DNA of 64,000 bases from Salirhabdus salicampi (GTDB lineage Bacteria; Bacillota; Bacilli; Bacillales; Alkalibacillaceae). The notes under the pieces are model-generated. The model had not been told where the DNA came from, made no database searches, and saw only the letters and a list, made by a program, of their open reading frames with translations. The number at the start of each line of letters is the position of its first letter. Positions within the stretch are counted from its first letter, which is position 1. Position numbers and translations under genes: made by a program. The DNA lies in assembly GCF_024259515.1 (NCBI RefSeq), contig NZ_JANBWE010000005.1, positions 119,867 to 183,866 on the forward strand, written 5' to 3'. Shown one piece after another: positions 25,043-32,798 of this stretch.

Positions 25043-26462
25043 AATAGGTAAACTGGTTGTTAATAGGTTTCGGATTTAGCGGGTCAGACGTATCAACCCA
25101 ATACATATCAGAGTATATTAACTGATTGGTAGAATGGTTGTATCCGTATATGCGGAAGAATACATTTCCTGTTGGGTTTGGGGGGTATTGATAGGAATTT
25201 CCCCCTGTTTTTACAGGACCGTAATGAACGGTTCCTTTCGTTTTCGTAGATTCAATGGCAATACCATATTGATACGGACTATTTACACTCGTTTGGTCCT
25301 TCCAAATAACAGTGTACTCCCAATTACCATTCCCTTCTGGATGGTTAAAGTGTAATGAGTATCGTGGGTGTCCTTCCACACGTGTCTCTTGACTTTCAAT
25401 CCCTGTAACGGTAATCGTTCCAGCAAACGGTTTGGCGGCAGAAATACCGGTTAAACGAAGCCAATATTCTCGCAATCCTTTAATACTTTCAGGTGACGGT
25501 ATAACTCTATTTTCCGTTTGGTGATTTAAAAAGTCAGCAGCGTTCTTTGGTGTCTTCCCAGTGGGGGAGCCGAATAACATAACGTAATCTTCGGCAATGA
25601 TTTCCCCTAACTCCCAATAATGTGAAGAGCCTAATGGGTATCCATTGTTCAAAATCCCTCGTATTTTTGCCCACTCTGTATCCTTATCATTAGGCGTTTT
25701 GCCTTCCTTATTTAATAACCAATAATAAGCGAAATGGTGACCATATTCATGACTTAATGTGCGTGCTACAGAAGGAACAGTCGTTAGCTCATCTCCGTTA
25801 TAAAGCCATATTTGAGCTTGTTTAAACGTATACTGACCACCGACTTGACTATACTCTACGTCATACGTTCCAGTAACATGACCCGAATGTGCGTATGGTA
25901 CGATTTTTATATAGTCTAGTTCTTCTAATTCTTGCCCAAGTGTATTGTTTTGAAATTCCTTGACTAACTCTTGTAACTTGGCTTTATCCCATTTTGGCGT
26001 ATAACTTAAGAACCATATATGCTTATACTGTAACTGAGCTACGAGATCGTGCCCCTTTGCTTTTTGTTCAGATTTAGGAAGGACGTCGTCGTCATGCTCA
26101 TTTTCTTCATGTTGATCAGTTTCGTGCTTATCCTTATCCTTTGTTTCATTTGGAGTCGAATGAGAGACTTCATTATTTTCTTCCGTTTTATATACTTCCT
26201 TTGTTTGATCCTCTGTTTCTCCTTCTGTAAAATCATGAACTTGTAGTTTTTGTACAAAGGTGGAATCTAAAAAATAGAGTTTCCTGAAGTCTACATCGAC
26301 GTTCAAAATTTCCGATGTTTTATCGTTCATTTGTATAAAGTAATCCGACAATGTCATTTCGCTCGTTGTCGATTTATAAATGGCATGAGTAAAAATAACA
26401 ACGTATGTTAGTAACGAGAATGTTATAGCTAACATGATGACGGACATCAATTTACCCCTCAT
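25041..26462 (-). CDS. membrane-anchored zinc metalloprotease-like protein
   Basis: 473 residues. ATG 26462 (AGGAGAG upstream) gives one N-terminal membrane helix (~6-28), then an unusual Glu/Lys/His/Asp-rich linker (~85-150), a zincin core with T-L-S-H-E-Y-G-H-H-F-A-Y-Y-W near 235 and a downstream G-E-I-I-A-E-D-Y region that could supply the third zinc ligand or glutamate, and a C-terminal fibronectin/jelly-roll-like domain (~340-473). H-E-x-x-H identifies the catalytic zinc site. Likely an ecto-protease facing outward; substrate unknown. Single gene. Confidence 0.75.
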   Translation of the reverse strand: MRGKLMSVIMLAITFSLLTYVVIFTHAIYKSTTSEMTLSDYFIQMNDKTSEILNVDVDFRKLYFLDSTFVQKLQVHDFTEGETEDQTKEVYKTEENNEVSHSTPNETKDKDKHETDQHEENEHDDDVLPKSEQKAKGHDLVAQLQYKHIWFLSYTPKWDKAKLQELVKEFQNNTLGQELEELDYIKIVPYAHSGHVTGTYDVEYSQVGGQYTFKQAQIWLYNGDELTTVPSVARTLSHEYGHHFAYYWLLNKEGKTPNDKDTEWAKIRGILNNGYPLGSSHYWELGEIIAEDYVMLFGSPTGKTPKNAADFLNHQTENRVIPSPESIKGLREYWLRLTGISAAKPFAGTITVTGIESQETRVEGHPRYSLHFNHPEGNGNWEYTVIWKDQTSVNSPYQYGIAIESTKTKGTVHYGPVKTGGNSYQYPPNPTGNVFFRIYGYNHSTNQLIYSDMYWVDTSDPLNPKPINNQFTY

Positions 26463-26550
26463 ATTCTCTCTCCTATACTGTGAAATAATGAAACTACTAT
26501 CATTATATATAAAAGTATCGTAAAACATAAAAAAATTTCATAGGTACGTT

Positions 26551-27105
26551 CTAGCTCCGAACATATTTCGTCATTAGCAGTAAATCGTAATATTCGTTGT
26601 TAACTTTTATAGCATGTTTTCGCACCCCTTCGGTAATAAAATCGTTCTTCTTATAAAGAGAAATGGCTTGGTCATTATTGCGCATTACTTCTAAATCAAC
26701 TTTTTCAATTAATGGATGGCTCGAAGCCCAATCTATTAATGTTTTTAGTAGTACCTTACCAATACCTTGCCCTTGATATCGTTTCGCTACACTCATCCCA
26801 AAACTTCCCGTATGCTTTGTTTTATGTTTATTGCCGTTATGAAAGTCTAATGTTCCAATGATTGTTTGACCCATTTTGGCACAAATCATGAGCTTATTCG
26901 GGTTAGCATATATGTTGTTAATATGGTTACATTGTTGTTTCATTGTCGGCCTATATTCCTTAGCTGTTGTTACTAAGTAGGTTGATTCCAAGAGCGTTTG
27001 TTTTACGTAACGAATCACATTCATTCCATCTTTCTCAGTCACCGTTTCAATGGTGTAAGGTGTTCCGTCCTTCATATAATGGTGTTGTTTTGGAATATGC
27101 GCCAT
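26551..27105 (-). CDS. GNAT acetyltransferase (YhhY-like)
   Basis: 184 residues. Motif A reads S-V-A-K-R-Y-Q-G-Q-G-I-G-K-V-L-L-K-T-L, followed by V-D-L-E-V-M-R-N-N-D-Q-A-I-S-L-Y-K-K-N-D-F, a complete GNAT core. N-terminal region I-E-T-V-T-E-K-D-G is typical of amino-acid/peptide N-acetyltransferases. AAAGGAG precedes ATG 27105. Divergent from the next acetyltransferase gene at 27190; substrate unknown. Confidence 0.82.
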   Translation of the reverse strand: MAHIPKQHHYMKDGTPYTIETVTEKDGMNVIRYVKQTLLESTYLVTTAKEYRPTMKQQCNHINNIYANPNKLMICAKMGQTIIGTLDFHNGNKHKTKHTGSFGMSVAKRYQGQGIGKVLLKTLIDWASSHPLIEKVDLEVMRNNDQAISLYKKNDFITEGVRKHAIKVNNEYYDLLLMTKYVRS

Positions 27106-27189
27106 AAAAAAATCGCTCCTTTTTAAGTCATTATAACAGAGGGGATTTTAAGAAAGAACAATATCGTATAGAAAATGAGGTGTCCACAA

Positions 27190-27585
27190 TTGTCTATATA
27201 TATAACAAAATTTGAGGAGAGTGACTTTTCAGCTATTCAAGCTTTAAACAAAATAGAAGGCTGGAGTTCATTGGTTCATAATTGGGATGAAACGAAACGA
27301 GCATGGCAGAACTCCAATGTATCCTTTGTTGCTAAAGAACATGGTGAGATCGTTGGGTACATAAGAGGAATGACGGATGAATCGGTGACGTTATATGTAT
27401 GTGAAATTCTCGTTCACCCGAAACATCGAGGAAAAGGGATAGGGAGGCAACTTCTCAAACATAGTCATCAACGTTATCCGACAACACGTATGGAAATGTT
27501 AGCGACAAAAAAATCATCTACTTATTATGAAGGTCTGGGGTTTAGGTTATTTTACGGATTTCGCAAAACATTTGAAGAAAAGTAA
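27190..27585 (+). CDS. GNAT acetyltransferase
   Basis: 131 residues. TTG at 27190 was chosen because GAGGTG lies 7 nt upstream; the ATG at 27175 has no ribosome site. Motif A is V-H-P-K-H-R-G-K-G-I-G-R-Q-L-L-K, and the C-terminus has Y-Y-E-G-L-G-F-R-L-F, the usual GNAT ending. It is short, one compact domain. Acceptor unknown. Confidence 0.8.
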   Translation: MSIYITKFEESDFSAIQALNKIEGWSSLVHNWDETKRAWQNSNVSFVAKEHGEIVGYIRGMTDESVTLYVCEILVHPKHRGKGIGRQLLKHSHQRYPTTRMEMLATKKSSTYYEGLGFRLFYGFRKTFEEK

Positions 27586-27740
27586 CTTGTGTTATAGGTT
27601 GTTTCATTAAGCCTAAATACTACCAATTTCGTTTTTTTTCTCATTTTTTTTGACAAAATATTTATCCTTTTGGGCTCTTGTTGCATATATTGATTACGGG
27701 TCTGTTTTGACTGTTCTTAAATTATGAGAGGAGGCTCAAA

Positions 27741-28526
27741 ATGGCGAAAGTAAAATTGGCATTTATAGACGGTGGCCATGGAATGGATACACCAGGGAAA
27801 AGAACGCCATTTATTTCATCATTAGGGAGAAGAATAAAGGAGAATGAATTTAACAGTGCAGTTGCTCGTAAGATATACGACCATTTAAAGCCGACAGAAA
27901 TTGAAGCATTTTTAACTGCACCACAGGAACATGATGTTCCTTTAAAGGATCGAACGGATTTTGCCAATAACAAATTAAAAGAGTTTCAAGATGAACACGG
28001 TGAGGATGAAGTAGAAGCGGTATTTGTTTCTGTTCATTACGATGCTTACGACGGAGATTTTGATGACCCAAGTCCATCAGGTCATTCCATATTTGTCTAT
28101 CCTGGACATAAAAATAAAGAAGCAGGAGAACTTGCAAATGCAATTGCAGAATATTTAAAGCAAGGTACAGAACAAAAATGGCGCGGCATTCGTGAAGCAA
28201 ACTTCCACGTTTTACGCGAGACAGAAATGCCAGCTGTGTTAACGGAAAATGGTTTTATGGATAATAAAGATGAAGCACTATTAATGATTGATAACGATTT
28301 TCAGGAAGAAGTGGCAATGGAGCATGCTCAGGGGATAGCTGATTACTTTGAGGTGGAACTGAAGTCAGAAACGAAAGTGAAATCAGCTCAGGCGAAGAGG
28401 TCAACAGGTGAAACATATTACCGTGTTGTAACCGGCAGCTTCAAAAATTTAGAAAACGCGGAAAGAAGAGTTGAGAAATTAAAAGAGGCGGGATTCGATA
28501 GCTTCATTACACCTTACAAAAATTAG
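27741..28526 (+). CDS. N-acetylmuramoyl-L-alanine amidase with SPOR domain, CwlC-like
   Basis: 261 residues, Amidase_3 zinc hydrolase that cuts the amide between muramic acid and L-alanine. Zinc ligands in D-G-G-H-G, E-N-E-F and V-S-V-H-Y; catalytic Glu in L-T-E-N-G-F-M. C-terminal SPOR domain (Y-Y-R-V-V-T-G-S-F, ~220-261) binds denuded glycan. There is no signal peptide, as in B. subtilis CwlC, which is made in the mother cell and released during lysis, so a sporulation role is inferred. Upstream CATATATTG at 27684 could be a sporulation-sigma -10, weak evidence. GAGGAGG precedes ATG. Confidence 0.85.
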   Translation: MAKVKLAFIDGGHGMDTPGKRTPFISSLGRRIKENEFNSAVARKIYDHLKPTEIEAFLTAPQEHDVPLKDRTDFANNKLKEFQDEHGEDEVEAVFVSVHYDAYDGDFDDPSPSGHSIFVYPGHKNKEAGELANAIAEYLKQGTEQKWRGIREANFHVLRETEMPAVLTENGFMDNKDEALLMIDNDFQEEVAMEHAQGIADYFEVELKSETKVKSAQAKRSTGETYYRVVTGSFKNLENAERRVEKLKEAGFDSFITPYKN

Positions 28527-28575
28527 ATAGTTCATGAATATGCCACTTTCGAGGTGTAGTTTGGTTATATTGTAT

Positions 28576-28608
28576 AAAAAAGGCACAGGATTGACCTGTG
28601 CCTTTTTT
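28576..28608 (+). terminator. terminator of the amidase gene
   Basis: AAAAAGGCACAGG / CCTGTGCCTTTTTT, 13-bp stem with ATTGA loop and T-run, 50 nt past the stop. Confidence 0.9.
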
Positions 28609-28742
28609 AATAATATAAAGATTTTATAGAAAATTATACATCAAAATGACATAATAAAAGTAATTTACAATAATTGTTGTACGATTGTATTAGAATCGAG
28701 CAACTATTAAATATAAAAAATAATCATATAGGGGTAGATGAA

Positions 28743-28916
28743 ATGAAGAAAGAAGTAAGGAATGTAATGATTCTTGTTATAGGTTTAATATTAGTTGCAC
28801 TATCAAGATTCCCTATTATGTCACCACCAATAGCAATATCAGTCGGAGTAATTGGAGCCATTGTAATCATCTTCTCAGCAATTTTATTATTTAAGAATAA
28901 GAAGAGCACACATTAA
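28743..28916 (+). CDS. small membrane protein, 57 residues
   Basis: ATG 28743 with GGGGTAGATGA upstream; frame open from 28674 but without a ribosome site there. Two hydrophobic segments (V-M-I-L-V-I-G-L-I-L-V-A-L and I-G-A-I-V-I-I-F-S-A-I-L-L-F) and a basic tail K-N-K-K-S-T-H. No family recognised. An imperfect hairpin with a T-run (about 28930-28970) follows and may end the transcript. Confidence 0.6.
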   Translation: MKKEVRNVMILVIGLILVALSRFPIMSPPIAISVGVIGAIVIIFSAILLFKNKKSTH

Positions 28917-29018
28917 TATTAAGAAAAAACGGCGTGTGCAACCTGTTGTCAGTTTGCACGTCATTTTTTACTGTGTGGTAGGATATGCAACGATAAACGC
29001 AACGGGGAACTATGATTT

Positions 29019-29050
29019 AAAAAAGCTCTTGCTTATGCAAGAGCTTTTTT
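29019..29050 (-). terminator. terminator of tRNA-Ala
   Basis: AAAAAAGCTCTTGC / GCAAGAGCTTTTTT, 14-bp stem, loop TTAT. On the minus strand it starts 7 nt after the tRNA 3' end. Confidence 0.9.
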
Positions 29051-29056
29051 ACTAGA

Positions 29057-29129
29057 TGGAGCATACCGGGCTCGAACCGGTGACCTTCGCGCTGCCAGCA
29101 CGACGCTCTCCCAATTGAGCTAATGCCCC
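29057..29129 (-). tRNA. tRNA-Ala (anticodon GGC)
   Basis: 73 nt. Acceptor GGGGCAT pairs with ATGCTCC (one G-T pair), D-stem GCTC/GAGC, anticodon stem TCGTG/CGCGA with loop CTGGCAG (anticodon GGC), T-arm ACCGG-TTCGAGC-CCGGT, discriminator A. No CCA is encoded; it must be added by the CCA enzyme. Single gene with its own terminator. Confidence 0.96.
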
Positions 29130-29351
29130 CTATATATGATAAATAATAACAATTTTCATTTTGATATTCAATAGAACAGGGAAAATTGTATTAATCTTTG
29201 GAAAAAAATGTTTATATTTATCGATGTTTAAGATAAAATGAAATGGAAGAAATTACTGGTTTATTATTATTTTAATATAACGTTAATGATGTAATTTTTC
29301 TTATGTGATATCGTTTTTACCAGCTTATAGGTTCATAGGGGGTGCTTCCAT

Positions 29352-29666
29352 TTGTATGGTTGTATAATTTTAGAGCACAATCAAATTACAAATAATACAA
29401 AAAAACAAATGTTAGAAACAGTATTATCAAATGGAAAACATTCAGTAGTGCAACAAGGTGAAGAGTACAAATATGTTCGGATTGAAACATTGGATGGAAA
29501 TACAGTTCTGGCGGTTAAATCATGTAAATCGAAGGAAGAACTAATGACTGTCGCTCATCAATTTGAATCTTCATTTTTAACAACAGCATGTGGATTTGGT
29601 GAGGAGGAAGGGGAAGCGAAGCGAAAAGCGTTACAATCTTTAATAAGTAAAAAAGGAAATGACTAA
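29352..29666 (+). CDS. hypothetical protein, 104 residues
   Basis: TTG start at 29352, with AGGGGG about 9 nt upstream; the nearby ATG is in another frame. Soluble, mixed alpha/beta protein beginning M-Y-G-C-I-I-L-E-H-N, with C-K-S-K-E-E-L and a possible metal or redox pair C-G-F-G-E-E-E-G. Ends in a basic helix K-R-K-A-L-Q-S-L-I-S-K-K. I do not recognise the family. Coding is supported by the ribosome site and codon pattern. Confidence 0.6.
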   Translation: MYGCIILEHNQITNNTKKQMLETVLSNGKHSVVQQGEEYKYVRIETLDGNTVLAVKSCKSKEELMTVAHQFESSFLTTACGFGEEEGEAKRKALQSLISKKGND

Positions 29667-29786
29667 TAGTATAGTATAAGGTAGTTTTGATACTGGGAGA
29701 AAGGGGTTAAAGTAACAGATTAATGATCATAATAAATCGTACATTTAATTTACGTGAACTTATTCACAATCCCCTATTTTAAAGGG

Positions 29787-29817
29787 GATTAAAGGGACTG
29801 GCTTCTAGTCCCCTTAA
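29787..29817 (-). terminator. terminator of the thioredoxin-like selenoprotein gene
   Basis: ATTAAGGGGACT / AGTCCCTTTAAT stem on the minus strand, overlapping the stop codon region of the gene at 29814; a second smaller stem CCCCT/AGGGG at 29771-29787 follows. Confidence 0.6.
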
Positions 29818-30890
29818 TCATGTAATTGTAATATTGGATAATAAGGTTTGTCTTCTAATTCTTTAAGGGCTTCTCTAAATTTATTTCTTTGTTCTTCTTT
29901 TGGCTCTACTAAGGACCAGGATTGACGTTTGTAATTCCAACTTTCTGGATGCAATTGTACTGTCTTATTAAAATATATCTTTGCTTTATCTAACTGTTTA
30001 TGTTCAGTTAAATATATACCTAACTTGAAATACGCTGCAGCTAGAGCTTTTTCATATGTATGTTTTGACATTCTATTCTTTACTTCTTTTGTTGGGAGAA
30101 CATGTTTACTTTTATCTCCATAGTGAACCCAGTTACGCAAAGCGTTAAAATAGTTGCTCTTTGATTGTTCTAGCCTAGAAAGATTCTCTGTCCTCCAACC
30201 GTCATTCCATCCGGCAGGTTCAGCACCCCTTACTATGTTTCCTTGTTCATTAATCCATACTGCATTTGGAACATTCACCATATTATATAATTCGGCCACA
30301 ATGTGGTTTTTATCGATAAGACATGGATATGTAGGGTTAGCTTTGTCAATCCATTCTTTAACAGCTGATATACCAGCGGTGTCAAAGGCAACGGCTACAA
30401 TAACAAAATTTTTATCTTTCAATTCCTCATAAAGGGACTGCCAAACTGGCAGATCAAATCGACATCCTCACCATGATGCCCAGGATACTAGAAGGATTTT
30501 CTTTCCTAAATATGAAGAAAGTGTGTGTTTCACTCCATTGAAATCAGGAAGAGTGAAATCTGGTGCAGAAAGTGTGGTACCACTTTTTTGTATGTCAGGT
30601 TGTCGTTCACCAATAACCCAAACATCTTTTTCTAAATCATGAACAACTGGTTCACCCATCATTCTAGAAAAACCAACAATGTTAAATAAGCTTTTTTCGT
30701 GTACAATTATTTCTTTTTCCTGTTGTTTGTTAAGAGGGATACACGTATCCTTAGTACAGACACCTTCAGGTTTAAGTTCCAAACCAGTGTACTCATTTAA
30801 CTTATTAATTGGGATGTAAAGATCCCCGTCATGATGCAATGAATCGGATAGTATTATAGGCTGCCTTGATTTATAGAGGAATGTCGTCAC
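29814..30890 (-). CDS. thioredoxin-like (ResA/TlpA-type) protein with in-frame TGA at the redox Cys: candidate selenoprotein
   Basis: One frame of 358 codons, interrupted only by TGA at codon 141 (30468-30470). Around it the product reads V-S-W-A-S-W-[TGA]-G-C-R-F-D-L-P-V-W, so TGA stands where relatives have the first redox cysteine. This matches the W-A-x-x-U-G-C motif that I recall for ResA-like selenoproteins. Starting 13 nt after TGA, the mRNA can form GA-U-CUGCCA-GUU-UGGCAG-UC, a 6-bp stem with bulged U and a G-initial loop 21 nt from UGA, within the usual range for bacterial SECIS elements. N-terminal ~100 residues are unrecognised; then a thioredoxin core (A-P-D-F-T-L-P-D-F) and a C-terminal TPR-like helix pair. 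No signal peptide: cytoplasmic. If selenium machinery is absent the gene is instead broken. Confidence 0.75.
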
Positions 30891-31200
30891 TTTTTTAACT
30901 CCTTTTTATTTGCTTGGGTACAAAAGACATTTCTTCTAGATTCTTTTCGTACCTAAAATCCTATTTCAATAACTGGAGACTTTTCGTTTATTTTGTTTCT
31001 TCCAATCATTACTCGTTAATTTTAACATTAAATTCATTTTACTTGCATTTTCCTTTTTCCAGCCCGGATACCCCATAACTCCTTTATAAACAATTAGCAT
31101 AAGAAGGAACTTCCTGCAGAACACTGGTCGTTTAGTAAAGAGAGGTAACAATAAGGAATGTGATTTTTGTGGGATCTTTACTCAATTAAATTCCATTGAC
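30891..31200. other. gene-free stretch before the cold-shock gene
   Basis: About 310 bp. Minus-strand frame at 30966-31151 starts only with TTG and has no ribosome site; no gene, repeat or clear hairpin is supported. The promoter of the selenoprotein candidate should lie near its right of 30891. Confidence 0.5.
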
Positions 31201-31229
31201 TTGCAATTTTGTTCGTTTCCTGCTATTCT
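31201..31229 (+). promoter_or_regulatory. probable sigma-A promoter of the cold-shock gene
   Basis: TTGCAA, 17 nt, TATTCT. It would give a 5' leader of about 110 nt before the ATG at 31349, as is common for cold-shock mRNAs whose leader folds differently at low temperature. Confidence 0.45.
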
Positions 31230-31348
31230 TAGTAAGAATTATTTTTGTTCGGTGTAGAGGATAGTATGTGTATGTCTTTATCGTCTTGATGATACTTTGG
31301 GCAAGAATAGTAATTTAATGTGTGGCAACGCACTAGGAGGCAACAAAA

Positions 31349-31552
31349 ATGGAAAAAGGTACAGTAAAATGGTTTAACGCAGACAAAGGTTTTGGATTTA
31401 TCGAAGTAGAAGGACAAGATGATGTATTCGTACACTTCTCCGCTATCCAAGGCGAAGGTTTTAAAACACTTGAAGAAGGTCAAGTTGTAACTTTCGATAT
31501 CGAAGAAGGTAACCGTGGACCACAAGCTTCAAACGTTCAAAAATCTGCTTAA
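31349..31552 (+). CDS. cspB: cold-shock protein, CspB-like
   Basis: 67 residues, one cold-shock domain (OB fold). RNP1 K-G-F-G-F-I-E and RNP2 V-F-V-H-F are intact, so it binds single-stranded nucleic acid and melts mRNA structure at low temperature. The sequence is closest, from memory, to B. subtilis CspB, though paralogues are very alike. AGGAGG 8 nt before ATG; very good codon use, as expected for an abundant protein. Confidence 0.95.
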   Translation: MEKGTVKWFNADKGFGFIEVEGQDDVFVHFSAIQGEGFKTLEEGQVVTFDIEEGNRGPQASNVQKSA

Positions 31553-31563
31553 TTTTAATCGTT

Positions 31564-31598
31564 AAAAAACAGGCCCTAAATATAGGGCCTGTTTTTTT
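31564..31598 (+). terminator. terminator of the cold-shock gene
   Basis: AACAGGCCCTA / TAGGGCCTGTT stem with a T-run of seven, directly after the stop codon. Confidence 0.92.
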
Positions 31599-31753
31599 AT
31601 GTTCAAATAGGGGATGCAATGAAAAAAGATTTTAAGCTAGTTCTAAAAAGACCCAAATCACTTATGCAATATGGTCTTCTATTTTATATGCTATTTCGAG
31701 CGTTTTGTCCCTGGACCGGAACTGCTTACTCACAATGTTAGCCTTTTTTATAC

Positions 31754-31832
31754 AAAAAAAGGATTGCCAATGTTTTTGATTTAAAAGGGGAGGAATCAAC
31801 TTTGCTAAAGTAGCAAATTCACATTGGCAATC
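31754..31832 (-). terminator. branched (three-way) terminator-like structure
   Basis: A 12-bp outer stem GATTGCCAATGT / ACATTGGCAATC encloses two hairpins, TTTGCTA-aag-TAGCAAA and TTGATT/AATCAA, the latter loop holding a GGGGAGG-type run. On the minus strand the outer stem is followed by CCTTTTTTT. It probably ends the yfhE transcript; the branched shape is unusual. Confidence 0.6.
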
Positions 31833-31835
31833 TCC

Positions 31836-32023
31836 TTATTCACAAGGTTATCCACATAACAAACACTTTATACACGTTAATTCACAAACTTATTAACACT
31901 ATCCACAGAAAAAGTATGTAGTTATTCACAAAAAATTATTCACAAACTTAGTGTTGATAACATAAGGTTTTTTTTCTAGTTATACACATTGTGCACAACC
32001 ATGTGGATAAGTGTTTATACACA
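31836..32023. promoter_or_regulatory. DnaA-box cluster
   Basis: Within 188 bp there are two perfect DnaA boxes TTATCCACA (31848-31856 plus; 32002-32010 minus) and several one-mismatch or near forms: TTATTCACA at 31836, 31922 and 31936, CTATCCACA at 31899, TTATACACG at 31868, TTATACACA at 31980 and 32015, TTATCAACA on the minus strand at 31952-31960. Such clusters titrate the initiator DnaA or regulate initiation in B. subtilis (DnaA-box clusters outside oriC). No replication gene lies beside it, so it is not oriC. Confidence 0.8.
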
Positions 32024-32030
32024 AGCTAAA

Positions 32031-32162
32031 TTAGAGTCCTTTGTTTTGCTGGTAAATTCGGTCTGCCTGTTTAAATTCCCGCTGATACAAAACTTGTTGT
32101 GTTTTAGATAAATTCAAATTCTTTTGTTCATGAGGTAGTCTTTTTCCTTTTCCCTTTGCCAT
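32031..32162 (-). CDS. yfhE: YfhE-family small protein
   Basis: 43 residues, very basic: M-A-K-G-K-G-K-R-L-P then L-S-K-T-Q-Q-V-L-Y-Q-R-E-F-K-Q-A-D-R, matching the S-x-T-Q-x-V-L-Y-x-R-E-F core I recall for YfhE. In B. subtilis yfhE lies beside recX, as here. AAGGATGATG upstream. Function unknown; likely a stationary-phase or sporulation-associated protein. Too short for usual ORF cut-offs. Confidence 0.7.
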   Translation of the reverse strand: MAKGKGKRLPHEQKNLNLSKTQQVLYQREFKQADRIYQQNKGL

Positions 32163-32223
32163 ATACATCATCCTTTCCTAAGTATTACAACGTATTATGT
32201 CCGAGTTAATCGGAAATATACAA

Positions 32224-32251
32224 AAGCCTGATTACGGATGCAATCAGGCTT
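32224..32251 (-). terminator. terminator of the acetyltransferase gene
   Basis: AAGCCTGATT / AATCAGGCTT, 10-bp stem overlapping the last codons of the gene; followed on the minus strand by TTGTATATT. Confidence 0.75.
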
Positions 32252-32798
32252 GTTGTTCCACTTCGTTATATTGATTTTGCTGATTGTAGTAGTAGAATAA
32301 GTAATGGTCCTTTGGAATGACATATAAATCGTACATTGCTTCTTGGTTATTAATAGAAGCATATACTTGTGGATAAAGGTCGTTGCCTTGTATACTGTAC
32401 GGTAGCTTTTCTACTGCCTTTTTTGAACGAATATTATCTTTTCGAATCTTCATAAACACTGCTTCAATATTGCATTCAAAAAACAACTCATACAAGAAAG
32501 ATTCTTTAGCTAATTGATTGTAACCTTTTCCGAAGTAAGGTTTTCCTAACCATGTGGCTAAGAAACCACTATTTTGGTCAATATCATATAAATTAATCGT
32601 ACCAATTGGTTTATTCCATTCATCTACTATTGTACGTGAAATGAGTTCTCCTCTTTCTTCTGCCTCGATTAATTGTTTCGTTATAAAGTAAAATTCATCT
32701 AAACTCGCTGCCTTATGTCGAACGTAAGGGAAGACGTTTGGATCGATTAACAAGTCAAAAAGTTCACTTGTTTCATGTAGTTCCCGTTTTTTAAGCAT
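32244..32798 (-). CDS. GNAT acetyltransferase under an RNA leader
   Basis: 184 residues. ATG 32798 gives M-L-K-K-R-E-L-H-E-T-S; AAGGAGGG lies 7 nt upstream. GNAT motif A appears as T-W-L-G-K-P-Y-F-G-K-G-Y-N, then F-M-K-I-R-K-D-N-I-R-S-K-K-A-V-E-K, typical of RimJ/RimL-like enzymes, and a Tyr/Gln/Asn-rich C-terminal tail. The frame is open 7 codons further upstream, but that part encodes the ribosome site and terminator stem. Its leader (32799-32980) has a tRNA-like domain and alternative stems, so expression is almost certainly attenuated. Substrate unknown; GNAT enzymes that acetylate aminoacyl-tRNA exist, which would fit a tRNA-like leader (speculation). Confidence 0.82.
   Translation of the reverse strand: MLKKRELHETSELFDLLIDPNVFPYVRHKAASLDEFYFITKQLIEAEERGELISRTIVDEWNKPIGTINLYDIDQNSGFLATWLGKPYFGKGYNQLAKESFLYELFFECNIEAVFMKIRKDNIRSKKAVEKLPYSIQGNDLYPQVYASINNQEAMYDLYVIPKDHYLFYYYNQQNQYNEVEQQA

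Noticed and set aside
30966..31151. 61-codon minus-strand ORF
   Set aside because: It has only a TTG start without a ribosome site, and no recognisable product.
31619..31741. 40-codon plus-strand ORF after the cold-shock gene
   Set aside because: Ribosome site spacing is poor, it lies between two terminators, and its composition shows no coding pattern.
31836..32023. Chromosomal origin of replication
   Set aside because: DnaA boxes are dense, but dnaA, dnaN and rpmH are not adjacent and the surrounding gene order is that of the yfh region.
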